Both the position numbers and the translations under genes were made by a program. From Trichuris trichiura (lineage: Eukaryota; Nematoda; Enoplea; Trichinellida; Trichuridae), in contig JBAJFE010000038.1 in assembly GCA_037903355.1 (NCBI GenBank), positions 1,302,001-1,366,000 on the forward strand: 64,000 bases of DNA. The letters are read 5' to 3'. This document shows, piece by piece, positions 1-12,440 of the stretch; the stretch's first letter is position 1, and every line of letters begins with the position of its first letter. A model generated the notes under the pieces. The model did not search any database. It saw only the letters and a list, made by a program, of their open reading frames with translations, and was not told the DNA's origin.

Positions 1-165
1 GAATTCGATAAACCTAACATAAAGCAGGGGCAATTAAACAATTCTACAACGACACTTTATCACACATCCAAATTTCGCCACGCCCTTCAACTGTGACCTA
101 CACTTTGAGTTCAATTACTAAACAACGTAACAATTTTTTATGCACATTGTAGATTACAATTTAGT

Positions 166-181
166 GGCCCTGAAAAGGGCC
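166..181 (-). terminator. Histone mRNA 3' stem-loop of H2A
   Basis: Read on the minus strand this is GGCCCTTTTCAGGGCC, a 6-bp stem with a 4-nt loop that fits the animal replication-dependent histone 3' processing signal bound by SLBP. It lies about 30 bp after the H2A stop codon and is identical to the element behind the divergent H2B gene. Confidence 0.93.
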
Positions 182-209
182 GTTTTGGGTCAAATAAAAG
201 AACTGTTGC

Positions 210-596
210 TCAGTCCTTTTTCGAAGCCTTCAACTCAGTTTTCTTTGGGAGAAGGCTTGCTTGTATATTCGGTAACACGCCACCTTGAGCAATTGTCACC
301 CCTTTGAGGAACTTGCTTAGTTCTTCGTCATTTCGGATCGCCAACTGCAAATGACGTGGGATAATCCTAGTCTTCTTGTTATCACGAGCTGCATTGCCAG
401 CCAATTCCAAAACTTCAGCTGTCAAGTATTCTATGACGGCAGCAAGGTAAACTGGAGCACCGGCTCCAATACGTTCAGCATAGTTTCCTCGTCGAAGCAA
501 ACGATGAATACGTCCAACGGGAAACTGCAATCCTGCTCTGCTGCTTCGGCTCTTCGACTTGCCTTTCACTTTTCCACCTTTACCACGACCAGTCAT
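210..596 (-). CDS. Histone H2A (canonical)
   Basis: This is a complete, intronless 128-residue histone H2A, a core nucleosome subunit that dimerises with H2B. The tail starts TGRGKGGK. The fold carries the family signatures [12 protein letters not shown] (about residues 21-32), [13 protein letters not shown] (about 46-58), NDEEL in the acidic patch (about 89-93) and GGVLPNI (about 105-111). There is no C-terminal SQ(E/D) motif, so it is a canonical rather than H2A.X type. The start ATG is the only one that gives a normal H2A tail. It is divergently paired with H2B across 206 bp and followed by a histone stem-loop, so replication-coupled S-phase expression without polyadenylation is expected from family knowledge. 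Confidence 0.97.
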   Translation of the reverse strand: MTGRGKGGKVKGKSKSRSSRAGLQFPVGRIHRLLRRGNYAERIGAGAPVYLAAVIEYLTAEVLELAGNAARDNKKTRIIPRHLQLAIRNDEELSKFLKGVTIAQGGVLPNIQASLLPKKTELKASKKD

Positions 597-802
597 AATG
601 TCAGCTTACCAACACCAAACAAATGGCAATGACTAACCTTCGAAATAAGGTAGTGTATAAATAACTTGGTATATATGTCACTCGACCGCTCTTGGCTCGC
701 CGTCGAGCCCTGATTAGTCAACGTTCAGCTGTTTACCCTGCCCATCGCCTACTTAATGTCCTGTCGGAAGCGTAATTCTCATTACTCTTTGGTTCGTTTG
801 TC
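597..802. promoter_or_regulatory. Shared bidirectional H2A/H2B promoter
   Basis: The 206 bp between the two divergent histone start codons must hold both promoters. A TATAAATA-like box lies near 655-662 and a TATATAT stretch near 670-677; either could serve one direction. I cannot assign transcription start sites. Confidence 0.75.
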
Positions 803-1174
803 ATGGCTGGTAAGGCTGTGCTGAAAGGCGTAAAGAAGGCTGGCAAGGCTCAGAAAGTTACGAAGGGTGGAGACAAGAAAAGGAGGAAGTCAAGGAAGGA
901 GTCGTTCGCTACGTACATATACAAGGTTCTCAAGCAAGTTCATCCCGACACAGGAATCAGTAGCAAGGCGATGTCAATAATGAATAGCTTTGTGAATGAT
1001 GTGTTCGATCGAATTGGTGCCGAGGCATCTCGCCTGGCTCACTACAACAACCGACATACGATCAGTTCGAGAGAAATCCAAACTGCCGTCCGTCTTTTGC
1101 TTCCGGGAGAGCTGAGCAAGCATGCTGTCAGCGAAGGAACAAAGGCAGTGACGAAGTACACCAGCGCTAAGTAG
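803..1174 (+). CDS. Histone H2B
   Basis: This is a complete, intronless 123-residue histone H2B. The basic tail is rich in Lys/Arg, then the histone fold begins at [21 protein letters not shown] (split here at about residues 31-51 only for reference to its ends RKES and DTG). [15 protein letters not shown] and RLAHYNNR follow, and the C-terminal helix contains [15 protein letters not shown]. The conserved ubiquitination lysine of the family lies in AVTKYTS near the end. H2B pairs with H2A to form the dimer added to each side of the H3-H4 tetramer. It is divergently transcribed from the neighbouring H2A and has its own 3' stem-loop, so the two are probably co-regulated at S phase. Confidence 0.97.
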   Translation: MAGKAVLKGVKKAGKAQKVTKGGDKKRRKSRKESFATYIYKVLKQVHPDTGISSKAMSIMNSFVNDVFDRIGAEASRLAHYNNRHTISSREIQTAVRLLLPGELSKHAVSEGTKAVTKYTSAK

Positions 1175-1206
1175 GCGGCAACATCGTTGCTGCTATGACC
1201 CCAAAC

Positions 1207-1222
1207 GGCCCTTTTCAGGGCC
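1207..1222 (+). terminator. Histone mRNA 3' stem-loop of H2B
   Basis: GGCCCTTTTCAGGGCC, 32 bp after the H2B stop, is the expected SLBP-binding hairpin for 3' processing of histone mRNA. It matches the copy on the other strand behind H2A exactly. Confidence 0.93.
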
Positions 1223-1964
1223 ACTAAATTGAATGCAACAAAATGTGCAACTTTTGCGCTTTCTAACTGCAGCGTAAACGCGCGATACTGTTTTTCAGTG
1301 TACAATCAGTTTTTATCACGTAACCTTACCTGAGCTTTGGGAGTCCATTTTTTGATCTGTGAGATCGGCGCGGCTTGGAATTAGGCTCAGTTGTGTCCTC
1401 AGCTGTAAATGTTACCCTTAAGAAGCGGCTTACAATGTTTATCACAAAGGTATATTTCCCAAACGTGTTCCACATTGAGCGTTCAGGCAGCAGCTACTAG
1501 TGCACGTTGGGAGGTGCTCTAACAGTAAGAAGCATTAAGCTGTCCAACCAAGCGGAAAGTGAAGTACCGATTTTCGGCACGCGTTTGAGTAATATCAGTT
1601 CTCTTTCTTTAACCGTATGAGACTTTGACTGCTAGAGGTTGCGAGTACTAGTTGTCAAAATGTTGAAACCTGTTGCTCATACATTCTTTACCTTGTAAAC
1701 TTTAAAAAAGTTATCTTTTCTAATCAGGCGTATTAGGTAGTTTCAGTTCTGCATCAAGTGGCTATGCGATTTTCGTATTTCCAACTGACGCGCAAAATAT
1801 ATTTGCACACATGCAATCAACAGTTGTCATTCGGCAACGGTAACGAAATGCCATCTAGTTAAAGCACGATTGTGTCGCGCTGATGCATTAGTGTGCACTT
1901 TTCTTTGACAAAGCATAGTTTGCTCAGTCAGCTGACCTTCATTCTTGCACGCTGAGGTGGATAA

Positions 1965-2095
1965 ATGGGACATCGAAGCTTATTATCACAACTTGAGCTA
2001 TTAATAGAAGAACACTGCAATGCTCCTAGCGACTATTCAGTTGTTGCTGACTGTGAGCGGGTCGACCATTGCATAGCAGAACTGCACAAGTTCAA
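1965..2095 (+). CDS. Possible first exon of an unrecognised gene
   Basis: An ATG opens a 43-codon stretch with coding-like composition (it begins MGHRSLLSQLELLIEEH) that ends exactly at a good splice donor, GTAAGC, leaving two bases over. Two further short open stretches follow on the same strand: about 2205-2279 (contains EPILSVTAENEGKF) and about 2817-3009 (contains VEEPDESIPGSNW and ends in a stop). I could not find acceptors that join the three in phase, and I recognise no family. They may be a degraded gene or chance. Confidence 0.3.
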
Positions 2096-3840
2096 GTAAG
2101 CATTTAGAAGAGCTGTAGCACAGTTTCTGGTTCTAATGGTTTCTTAGTTAACAGTGTTCACATTAATTTGTTATCAGGAAATGTTAAACTGCCGCTGATT
2201 TACTAGCAACATTAAATCCGGTGAAAGAGCCAATACTGTCAGTAACGGCAGAAAACGAAGGAAAATTCACCGCGTCGTAAACAAAAAAACAACTAATTAT
2301 TTAAAAAGTAAATAACGAAAATGCTGTAACGTGCTGACGACAAAAATGGAACGTTTTGAAAACTTCGATAAAGCTCTTAGTTGTTGTTCCACAAATCATC
2401 CTAATAATCTCATATCCGTTTGTTAGTAGAGCAGACTTTTAGTTGAACTACAGAAACAATAGCAGAACGAACGGGAATAAGCCGTAAAAGACTTTGATCC
2501 ATTGGACTGCATCCAAATTAAGGGGCGCTAAACCCAAGCGCTCCCTGTAGTTTACTTCTTAGACTGCGGAAAACAGAGCTGATTATTTTTTTCATGGTAT
2601 CTTAGCGCCTTATTATTCATTTCACGCTGTGCAAGATGACTAGCCATCTGTACGTTTGACTTTACTATACGAACATTTTTCTATAACGTCGATGCTTATT
2701 TCAGTGAACGACTAAGTTGTTTCATTCGCTTAATTCTGTTTCCACATGGAGAAACCATTTAGTTAGAACTTTGTTCTACCGTTGGGTATGTGCAAGAAAG
2801 AAAGATAGACTTTCCTAATGTCTGCCTACGGAAATAGTAAATTTAAGTGTCGAAGTGCGTGTAGACGTGAAAGTGAACGTGGAAGAACCTGACGAAAGCA
2901 TCCCAGGCAGTAACTGGATCAACAGGAAATTTGCGCAGTACATTTCGTTGACAAACACCGAAAAGGTCACAGTTACTTTTTCGATAGACTTACGCCTAAT
3001 GAAACTTTGAAGTTCTTACTTCGTGAGAATCGAAGTTTTTAGCTTCTTAATTTGAAAAAGTCACCAGTTTTTAGGTCGTATTATTAGAAGTAATCCTATT
3101 CGAACTGCTGTTATTCAAGCCTGACCTTATTCTGTTACAAGTGGATTTGAACACACCTTTTTTCTTTCTTCCTCAGTCATTTTCAGATTTATCTTAATGA
3201 ATTTAACGGAACAGAAAAGCATCATTTGAGCGTTTATTGCTCTGGTCATTGACAAGAGCCATAAGATCTGTCGTAACGGACGTTTGGCTCGTCGCCAAAA
3301 ATTCAAGAATGACTGATGCCATAGAAGTTGTTTTCTCACGTCTCGGCACGTGTTCATGTCGATCTGAGACAAAGGAACAACCAGAAATTAGGGCACCTAT
3401 GTCGACCGCAGGTCAGTACGCTTGCGCAGACGCCAATACAACAATAGAACATTGTCGACCTTTGCCGATTATCCTGTCGATCCAGCTGCCCTCCTTCCAT
3501 GAGAATAAAGGAAGTAAACTGCAATTAGCAAGATACTTGCACAGTTTGCCCTTGCGTTTGGCTAACAAGGGCTCAGTTTTATCGAACAATCGATGCTTGC
3601 CGTCTTGGGTCAACTGACATCCAGTAGCATTGCAATGAAGTTAACAACAGATCCGCTGTGCGTTATTACTACTTTTCGGTATTGCAGTTGTAATGCTGAA
3701 CGGTTAAGTTGGCATTTTTGTTGCTACGAGCTCATCTATCTTGCTGTAGCTGTGCAGAATCGCTGACAAGCTCTGTTAAACCAAACGCCACTCAAAAACA
3801 TGAAGCACAAGATACGACACGGCTACTCGTCTTTACCATA
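2096..3840. other. No confident gene
   Basis: AT-rich sequence. Besides the coding-like stretches noted under 1965-2095, the minus strand at about 3368-3236 has an open stretch that follows a plausible acceptor (TTTGTCTCAG) and reads ...MASVILEFLATSQ... to a stop. I recognise no family and cannot join it to another exon. Confidence 0.4.
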
Positions 3841-4055
3841 TGAACGCTGAGGGAGTAAAGAGTCCCTTACAGTGCTGACGACGAAACAAGAGCAGTTCCA
3901 AAACGTACGGTATCTGAATCGTTCTGTAATTTCTCTAACAATTTGCTCATCCATTCGTTGGTAGGGGACTTTAAAGTTTACTTACAGACACATCAAACAG
4001 GCTAAACCCGTAAATCAGAAGACCAAGTATAAAGCTAAATATCTTCGAATTTCTT
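3841..4055 (+). mobile_element. PLE terminal fragment (family B) with hammerhead-like motif
   Basis: This stretch matches the 3' ends of the two family-B Penelope-like copies at 39.1 kb and 42.5-42.7 kb, and a short tail at 44.6 kb. All share a segment containing TTTCTCTAACAAT, GCTCATCCATTCG and a following AAACAGGC(C/T)AAA. It contains CTGACGA at 3875, then a hairpin and an AAAAC segment, the hammerhead-like arrangement seen at other PLE ends here. No coding part is attached. Confidence 0.7.
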
Positions 4056-4074
4056 CAAGCATTAAGTCGACTCG

Positions 4075-4123
4075 GTATCTTTCAGCGAAAATGCATGTCT
4101 TCAAAGAATTCGCTGAAAGATAC
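4075..4123. repeat. Short perfect inverted repeat
   Basis: GTATCTTTCAGCGAA at 4075-4089 is repeated in reverse complement at 4109-4123: 15-bp arms around a 19-nt loop, just after the PLE tail. Origin unknown. Confidence 0.8.
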
Positions 4124-4310
4124 TGTGATCAACACGGAAACTGCTTTTTGTTACGGTTTTGCTGTACGGCTAACATTTCGACGCAATGCTACGGCAGCCA
4201 GCAAATTACGCTTGTTGATGCAAAGGTGAAGTTGAAGAAAAGTTAGTGACCACAACATATCGGCAGAAAGTAAAACTATCTAGGGCTTGTGGCAGTGATT
4301 GCCCAAAATT

Positions 4311-4663
4311 TTAAAGAGTTAATAAAGAAAGGGATCTTAGCTGCAATAACAGCTTGCCCAAGCAGAAACGACATAATGGCATGCACAGAAAAAGCATGTC
4401 GCCGCGTACGCTTACCAAGTGAGATTGACTTTTTCCATGATACGTCCAATAAACAGCAATTTCAACAGCCGACCAAACAATACCGTCTATTTCTAATTCG
4501 TCTTTCACACAGGAAATTTGATGCAAGTAATCACTGGTAGCAGAAGCGACCGATTTATGCAAATAGATTCTATTACCATCGCACACAAAGCAAAAGTTGC
4601 ATTCATGCTTCGCGCATTTCATTTTCCATAACTTCATCATTAGCGTAACATAATGTGTTGGTG
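4311..4663 (-). CDS. BTB/POZ-domain protein, partial
   Basis: The convincing exon is 4663 down to 4416: it follows a TTTTTTCAG acceptor and ends at a GTAAGC donor. It encodes the N-terminal half of a BTB/POZ domain: a LWKMKCAKHECNFCF helix-strand start, then VCDGNRIYLHKSVASATSDY, which matches the family pattern (DVTLVVDGKxFxAHKAVLAAxSxYF). Later EIDGIVWSAVEIAVYWTY resembles the SPEAFEALLEFIYTG part. BTB domains make homodimers and often recruit Cullin-3 ligases. Open frame continues to a stop at 4311, but the conserved helices of the second half are not visible there. First exon(s) upstream and the true C-terminus are not identified. It may be a partial gene or a pseudogene. Confidence 0.45.
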
Positions 4664-7600
4664 CTGAAAAAAGAGAACGAATGTTATCTTTCAAGCCAAG
4701 TCAAAAGCTTTCATTATATCAATAAACTGAGTCCGCGATGAATATGTGCTATTTGACTTCAAGCAAATATGACCATGAAAACAATTGTTGGAGGGAGTGT
4801 TCATCTCCTGCACAAGTACGCAATACAACTATTTGCATTACTTTTGAAAGTACTTGCAGCGCTTATAATGCGATCACCGACGACTGCCAAGCACGGTATG
4901 CAGTTCCATAAAAACGAAAACATTATCACACAGCGTCATCGTCTGGATTGGTTTTGATAGACATCCAATGCATTTGTCTCTTCTGGCGCGATATTACTTG
5001 TTCTTCTTTATTACATGGGTCAGGAAGAGAACCAAGTGGTTGCTCCTAAACTATGATCGTATTCTGTTGATGATAGGGCCCAGATACCACTAGAAAACAT
5101 TGGAAGAGGATATGTGAAATAAAATGCAATCGCTCAATGTCATATATAGATGAAAGGGGTGAAAACTCTCTGATTCGCGGATCCATCATCAACATGTAGG
5201 ATGCTAGAAACCAGCTAGACATGTGATTCACCAAAGAACCTACAACTTTTCACCTAGTTTTATCATGTAGCAGCCTGTCATGACGTCAACATACGGCATA
5301 TTTTGCGGGGGAAAAAGTCCCGCTTATCCTACATCGTGAAAATTGTGCTCTTCTTTGGAAGGTAACAAAAGCATTTTACATCCGACATATCTCTGCTGGC
5401 ATCCGCGACAAAGGGACAGACGTTAGTAATACTTGGATAATCGTGATCACAAAGTGACAAATCCTAGATCTTCTAGATTGGATCTACCTTAACGACGGCA
5501 TCGCAATGTAAGAAAGTAAGCGATAAACAGTAGCGTACAAGTTGAAAACAAAGAACAGGTAAAAACAAACAATGGATAGGCAAGTACATTCACATTTACG
5601 ATAAAACATTTTTAAAAGAGCACTTTGACCAAAAAGCCTATGCGGAATGAAAGCGGGGTTCTGTAAAAAAAATATTTTTGGTGATAACTTCGCCTTGAGA
5701 AACTCTGCCGCTGATAAGCTTTCTAAATTTAAGACATTGGACCTTAAAAACTTACAGGTTTCTTAGCAGCTTACTTTCAACTGGTGATCGCTTTGTTAGC
5801 TTAAAATTCTTCTGAGCGAAAGGGATGACAAAATCATGAACTGATATGGTAAAATGCTAAGCAGATAAACAAACTGTCATTTTAAGTATTTGGACGGTAA
5901 GAATTAGACTTATCAGGAGTTGATGATTCACTATACACGTCTACGTCAAATGAGTTCGCTCCATTTTCCGCACCGTTAACTAAAATACATAACTCAGTCA
6001 ACGCTGAACGCCATAAAGGGACTTGTAAACAATCACAAACAAATTGAGCCTAACCCAAAGATAGCAAGCAGCTTCGAAAACAGGCGCTCTTAATAGATAT
6101 CCGTCTATTTAAAATATTCGTCGACCAATGAAGAAAAGATGTTACAGATACGAGTCGAAATTTATACAATAAACAAAGGAAAATTCGCCTATTCAGTCAT
6201 ACCTTTCAAGATAGTAGCAGCGCGGTATACGAATTTAGTTCAGATTTATATCAACGCCATTCATACCATTTTTGACAGCACTCTTTGTTGACAGTATTAG
6301 TGAAAGACATAGATAAATTGTAGTGACAGATCAGAATTTTTCGGCAGATGTGGAATCAGCCTAAGGTTATAGCTTCACTACGCTAAGTCTGCCAAGCATA
6401 CGACCTAAACTTATCAATGCCAATAACATTGTCACGAGCCGAGGATACGACTTTTACTAGAGTACACGAAAGCGACCGTTCTCTGCGACGTCGACAGACA
6501 AAACTAAACTTAAGCCTCGCGAGCAAGTAAACGCGATGTCAAATTTAGGTAGGCGTTCCGCATGGGCAACCACAGCGACGAAACTTCCGCCTCATGCTGA
6601 CAGCCTCGACTCTGAACGTCTTCGTTCACGAAAAGCGCGAATTGCAAAAGCTTGCTATTATTCTTTCGCATTTCTTCGTAAGAGCGAAAGAACGTCTACG
6701 CAGTTCGTTCATAAAGCGAAAATAGATGCAACGTAATGTTCCTCGTAATAGCGAACGTTAGTACTTGTACAATCTTTCAGTCACATCCAATGGAAAGGGA
6801 CTAATGTTAACAACATTTTTACCTCAATTTTAGCTTATTGCCTGCTCTTGTTTAGTACTGAAGAAGCCTTGAGAATTCCGGCTTTCGGTATATCGTAGGA
6901 ATTTTCTGAATTTTGGGGTCACTTCTAGTCCTTGGCACTGTTGAATGACTTTCTTCCAAGAGTAGCCTGCACAAACTCGTCTACCGTGTTAAATAATAGA
7001 AATCGCTGCTCCGCTTTACGAAAGTTTCACATTACAAACTACTTCTCTAGTCTCGTCAACCTTCGTAAGGCGGGTTGTACCTGCACTACTTTGAGAAGTG
7101 AACGTGAAAATTTTTTATCAAGCAATCAAAATTTCATTACTCTCTGAGATGATATTGTTACTTGCAGTTTGATTTTCAGCAAGCCCGGAATAACTAAAAA
7201 CAGTGTCACTCAAAAGTGCGACGAGGAGGGAGTACTGGAAGGTTTGGACAAAAAGCCAACGCCATAGGAAAACACATTTTTCACAGGCTTGGAGATTGGT
7301 CGCTTCTGCCGATCTTCTCCGGACCGTTCGCTATGACGTCTACTGAAACTTCCCTCTCTCTCATCTCTTTTTGTCCTTCATATGAGCTTCAACGCTTTAT
7401 CCTCTCTTTTGTACACAAGGTTTCGGGGTTTTAAAGTTGTAATACTGGTCTTTACTTTCACATTTTCAATGTGTACTTTCATTGAACAACCGTTCATTTT
7501 CTCCTTATTCAGCGGCTCTTAATTTTGTATGAGAGAATAAATACACTAAAGTGAAATTCATCATCTGGCGGAAGAGTTACGGTCAGAGCATGACTAACCA

Positions 7601-8842
7601 GGAATAACTCTTAGTCAGTAGCAAAACAAAAAATTTTCAGTAAGATAGTAAAGGCGGGATACTTCTGAAAGGTAAGAGTTTCTGGGTACTGAACGTAAAA
7701 CGGAGACAGAGAGGGCCAGGGCTATTTATTCTTTCAGTGCAGACAAGGAGTTAAACTTGCAAAGAAAATTGATCAATAAGCTTTAAAGTTATACTGCAAC
7801 ACAGGTAAGTTACCATGAACGATGTCTACAAGTTTGCAATAGTTTTTTTTCTTAAGGAAGCGGCAACCTGCGTGCGGCGAGCTCAGTGCTGAAGTACAGC
7901 AGCTCTGCCTCATTATCATTACAATATGTGTAAGTACTTCGCTCTAGACAGGATTCACGAATGGCTATTTAAACGCAGCTTAATGCTTGGTTTGTATTTT
8001 ATGCGAACCTCTACCAGGTGCAAACGCGATTAGTACGTAGATGTAACACTCGGTGTTTGCACAACAGTGTTATCAGTCGTCTCTACATGATTTTTTTAAA
8101 GAGTGCCATGTTAGCATTTTTACGCGATAGTTAGCATTTCTAAAAATTACACGTTCATTTGACACTGACATCGGGTCTACAATTGTGCTGAAGTATCGTT
8201 TGCGTGAAATACGATAAAAGGGTTGCTACGAAAAGTTATTTTTTTAGAGCTGCTCCTGAGTTCTTAGAAACTTATGATACTCTCTTCTCTAGGCGTTATC
8301 ATGCTCAACGCAATGATTTCGTGGCAACTGGACTACGCTTCAGCTTTCATCCTTTTCAGTACCTCCGTAAGATACCCTATCTAAAATTTAAAATCTTGCT
8401 GTGGTTCTCTAGCTATACAGTCCAGTTGTACATATATCATTAAATTATTAGTATATGGTTATGCCTTTCAACACTGATTCATATATAGAGCGAGCAATAC
8501 ATCGCAGAATATCCTTTCAGTTGTGTTCAAAGCACAGATTACTTCTGCTCTATACAGTTCAGCGAACAGTCAGATTACTTCAGCCGACTTGAGCATAACT
8601 ACGTAACCGGTAAACATATTGGCATTTTTGACCGAAATGACTTCTAATGCACTGAACTTGAAAGAGGATCTTTTCATAGCAATCCCATTGCATTAGACAA
8701 TTGCAGTGATTTATTGCATCGTCAGACAAACTTGGACAAGCCCTGTTCAAGATTTTGCTTTCTGAACAACTGGAATCATAATAAACGTTTCCCTTAAACT
8801 AGTTTTGGCACTGACGCCACTATATAATGCGAGCGTTTCTCA
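4664..8842. other. No gene recognised
   Basis: About 4.2 kb of AT-rich sequence with only short open frames on both strands. None shows a recognisable domain, and I see no clean exon series. The missing 5' exon of the BTB gene may lie here on the minus strand. Confidence 0.5.
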
Positions 8843-9755
8843 ATGGGAAACTCACACCTCCTCATGTACATTGCATTTGTTGTGTCGCTGTTGATGGCCC
8901 AGTTGGCCATGGGCAGTATTCAAAGAACGGTTGTCAAGGGAAAACTCATGTGCGGTGACAAACCGGCATCGGGAGTAAAAGTAAAGCTTGTCGATAAAGG
9001 TAGGTTTTTCGTTGCTTACAAACCTTCGGACAGGCATTAACATTTTGTTATTTTCTTTGTAAACAAGTTGATAATCTTTTGTGAATGCAACCGCAAACCG
9101 TCATTTTCGTTAAGTTTTGCCCAAGCGTGAAATGTGCTAGAAATTTCTGTTGCACTCAATGGCTTCCATTTCTGAAAATCTCTCTTCATTTACGCTTCTC
9201 ATAACAGAGGTGCTAAAAACATGTCAAGTTAGATGTATAGCGAAAGTTTCCGTTGAATGATGACGGGTTTGAATCAAAGGTTGTTCCTTCGCCGCCGTCG
9301 CACTCCGTTGTTGTTTACTGTCAATATTAACACCAGGAGACAGCGTTATTCTAAAAATTAAGCAGTGATTTTGAACTAAATAGTTTAGCCAAAAACCCTT
9401 GAATGCACAAAATAGGCAACTTCCTTTTCAGATCTCATATCTGATGACGTAATGGCTGAAGATCACACGCCAGCCAGTGGAGAGTTTCTGCTAGACGGAA
9501 CTGAAGATGAAGTGACAAAAATAGATCCTGTGTTGAAGATATATCATGACTGTGATGATGACTGGGTAGTCCTAAAGATAACACCAAGCTTGCACAGCTG
9601 AAGATGACTGATTTTAGAAACCGTGTCAGAGACGATGGTCTATCAGAATCCCAGACAAGTACATAACCAAGCCTGGCAGCGCTCATCCAAAAACGTTTGA
9701 CTTGGGAGTCGTTAACCTTGAAGCTCGTATTAAGGAAGACAGAAACTGCGTTTAA
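8843..9755 (+). CDS. Transthyretin-like (TTL) family secreted protein
   Basis: Three exons join in phase: 8843-8999, 9432-9565, 9618-9755, with introns of 432 and 52 bp (GT...AG). They give about 142 residues, normal for nematode transthyretin-like proteins. The N-terminus is a signal peptide (LLMYIAFVVSLLMAQLAMGS). Family signatures follow: KGKLMCGDKPASGVKVKL, then GEFLLDGTEDE, then IDPVLKIYHDC, KPCQRRWSIRIPDKYI and FDLGVVNLEA. Conserved cysteines sit in each segment. TTL proteins are small secreted beta-sandwich proteins, some of them engulfment bridging or excretory-secretory factors; the ligand is unknown here. A TATATAA box ends only 17 bp before the first ATG, so the second Met (8864) may be the real start. 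A broken paralogue lies at 17.7-18.6 kb with the same exon structure. Confidence 0.9.
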
Positions 9756-10379
9756 TAACTTAAGCACGCATATATTAACGTTCAGCATTATACCGCCGAT
9801 TTGTTGTGCAAAACTGTTCATTAAAAATTTATCATGTTTTATACGCAAAGCAGGAACTTAAAACGTATCCTGCCCACTTTACAGATGCATGGATGAATTT
9901 TTAGATCAATGACAGAAATGTACGGTAGCAATCAGAAACAGTCAATAGAAAACATTGCTTCTATGAATAGCGTCACGCCTAAACTAACATCAATGTGCAA
10001 TTAGTTCTCTTCGCATCGCGGAAATTTCGACAGAAGGGAAACAGGTAGAAAAAAATTAAGCGATCGATTAATAGTGACACCACATGAAACTGAACGTCTT
10101 GAATACATACTAACAGCATCTTATAATCGGTTTACAAGTTTTCACAGTACGGAATTTATTTGTTGCGTACAATCGAAGTTGGAATTTTGTTTCATTTAGT
10201 AAAGGTTAAGTTCATTAACTGAAATATTTGCTGACAGAAAGATTACACTTCTGCCAATGTTAAACAAGAGAATTGATGTTAGTGGTTTAATAACTTACAC
10301 GGCATGACTCCATAAAGTTAACAAAGTTATTCTAGAGTGCTGACTCATCAAGGTACATTCTTTCTGCTTTAAAACTATA
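9756..10379. other. No gene recognised
   Basis: AT-rich 3' flank of the transthyretin-like gene. No recognisable feature seen. Confidence 0.5.
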
Positions 10380-11150
10380 TTGAGCGCCTGGAAAAGAGAC
10401 TGTGGGCGAGAAACGCGATGAGAATGGTGGATGAAACAGTCGGTCGATACAAAGCTCGTGCAGCTTACTTAGGATGATCGACGATATATGCGGTCATGCA
10501 TTGTCGTGGAGAAAAACCAGTTTCCTCCCACTGGCCAACTACGGCTGCGTTCTTAGGAGTTCGGCGCTATTTTCGTCAGTTTACAGCAATTGTCCCCTGC
10601 GGTGATGGTTTGGTCAGGTTTGAAAAACCAGACACCACCGTACGGATCTTGCATGGAAATGGTTTCCGATAGCAAATACATATCCAATTACACTGCTGCA
10701 CGTTTTTTCTTGTCATAAAAGCATAATTCTTCATCATACATAACAGTGCAGTAAGACAGTGGTCTGCCCATATGATTCATCAACAAACGAGAATGTACAC
10801 TTACTCTCTAGCTTCTCAACTTCAGTCAATTCGTGGCAAATCATTCTCTACAGCTTTTTACTTTGCCAAATTGAGCAAGGCGCCTTTCTGCAGACGCCTG
10901 GTGCACTTTGAACCTTAATCTTAAAACCGTCATGCTGGTGGCGGGCTTTGTTTTTTTTGCCACTTTCAACGCTCAGTTTTTTATGGAACATCGTCGAAGC
11001 CCACCGTGCCTATCCTCTTGGACGCGTGTGGATCCGTTGCGAAACTTGTCCAACGGAACGTGAACAATACTTTTCTTAGAGTATCCTTTCATCATGAACT
11101 CTCAAACTCACACTAAGCTTGCGTTTTCATCTGTCCAGCGAAAAAAGCCT
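10380..11150 (-). pseudogene. Decayed Tc1/mariner-type transposase
   Basis: On the minus strand, fragments in shifting frames recall a mariner-family transposase. The clearest is near 10400-10520: LHDNA followed by a stop, PHISSII, then about 20 residues on RLFHPPFSSRFSPT. This fits the mariner C-terminal block (LHDNARPH ... LPHPPYSPDLAP) around the second catalytic aspartate. Upstream pieces are too decayed to align. There are many stops and frameshifts, so it is inactive. I did not identify terminal inverted repeats. Confidence 0.5.
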
Positions 11151-12234
11151 TAAACAGCAATTTTTTACCCCAATTCAAAAGACACTATATAAATCACTTA
11201 AAAAGCTAACGGCACCAAACTGGGTAGCTTAAAAATAAAAACTGCGCTCTTCAAGAAGATTGGACGGAGCAAAAGCTCCCTGCAGGCATGAAAATATTAG
11301 GACTCCAATCAACCCACCGTCAACATTCCAGCACTGGTTGTAGATATCTAATATTTAGGGAATAACTTGTTGACGGAATGAAAATGCGCCGCAGCTCTCA
11401 GGTCCCTTCTAAACCAGTCTCCAGCAGGAGAAACCAGCGCAATAAACTACACAGTAGAATGCACAGTAGGTAAAAAAGCAACTCCTGCTTATGTCAGGCA
11501 GGTGCACCTTAACAATTACATTACACAGCAAAATGCATCGTTATTTATCCGATTCTATACAGTGACGACCAAACGAACAGGACCAGTAAGAAGGACAGGC
11601 ATCCTGTTTTACAGAGAGCATTACTGAGTTGCAACAGAGGTTAGTTAAAAGAATATTCACGTTTGACTGAATAATAATCAGCTGATGGTGAGAATGCCGG
11701 CTACGCAAGATTTTAACCGTTGACTGGTCAGGGTCGACATAAACGTTGCAATCCCTCGCTCCCTGAAACTACGCAAGAACTCGTCATTTTAAAGCTACCT
11801 TTTTATTCTCCGCCACTGTGATTCTTAAGCGCGTTCGTTCCAAGTAGACGCACAAAGCTATGCCACAAACTTTGGTGTGTAGCGAACAGGTTGTCTCTTT
11901 AAACAGCATGAAAACCGCCTGCTTCATTTGTCGTTAGGTAAGTTCATATGTGACTTCCCCATAGTTACAAGAGAACAAGACTAATACACTTCTAAAGGTC
12001 ATGGAAGTCTTCTTAAATTTTATAGCTTAAACAAACATTATAAATGTAATTACTAACATTGCAAGTTAATTTTTGTTTTAACATTTAGAATTCACAATTC
12101 GTGTGATGTGACTTGAATAAAGTGCTTTACCAGGACAAGCTCCCGCCTAATTTCAGTTACAGCAGAAGTCACTTACTGCGATTGTAATTCGACAACGGTT
12201 AAAGGAATAGAAACGATTTATGAAGACGTGGCTT
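11151..12234. other. No gene recognised
   Basis: About 1.1 kb without open frames of note or a repeat I could identify. Confidence 0.5.
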
Positions 12235-12440
12235 CTTGGTACGGGATCGTATGCTTTCATAATGAAAAAACTTTATTACGGACAGATTTCCGTTTTTGTG
12301 TGAAAAAACTCCGGAGCTTTTGGGTCAATCGAGACCCGTCTTCAGCGGTCTTAAATTATAAATGTAAATTACATTTATAATTTAAGACCGCTGTAAACGG
12401 GAATCTGTCCGTAATAAAGTTTTTTCATTATAAAAAACGA
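12235..12440. mobile_element. Mini-PLE foldback element
   Basis: A near-palindrome: the left arm has ATGAAAAAACTTTATTACGG, and its reverse complement closes the right arm near 12411-12432. The centre is an AAATTATAAATGTAA / reverse-complement pair. The left arm carries, on the minus strand, CTGAAGA (12345 to 12339), a hairpin GGGTC...GACCC, then AAAAGCTCCGGAG. The same order occurs at both ends of the full PLE at 13.4-16.2 kb. GGTACGGGATCGTA at the left edge resembles the PLE 3' end read on the minus strand. Confidence 0.7.

Noticed and set aside
351..632. Plus-strand open frame over the histone H2A gene
   Set aside because: Shadow of H2A on the other strand; the minus frame is an unmistakable histone.
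1042..1305. Minus-strand frame overlapping H2B
   Set aside because: Antisense shadow of H2B; no domain.
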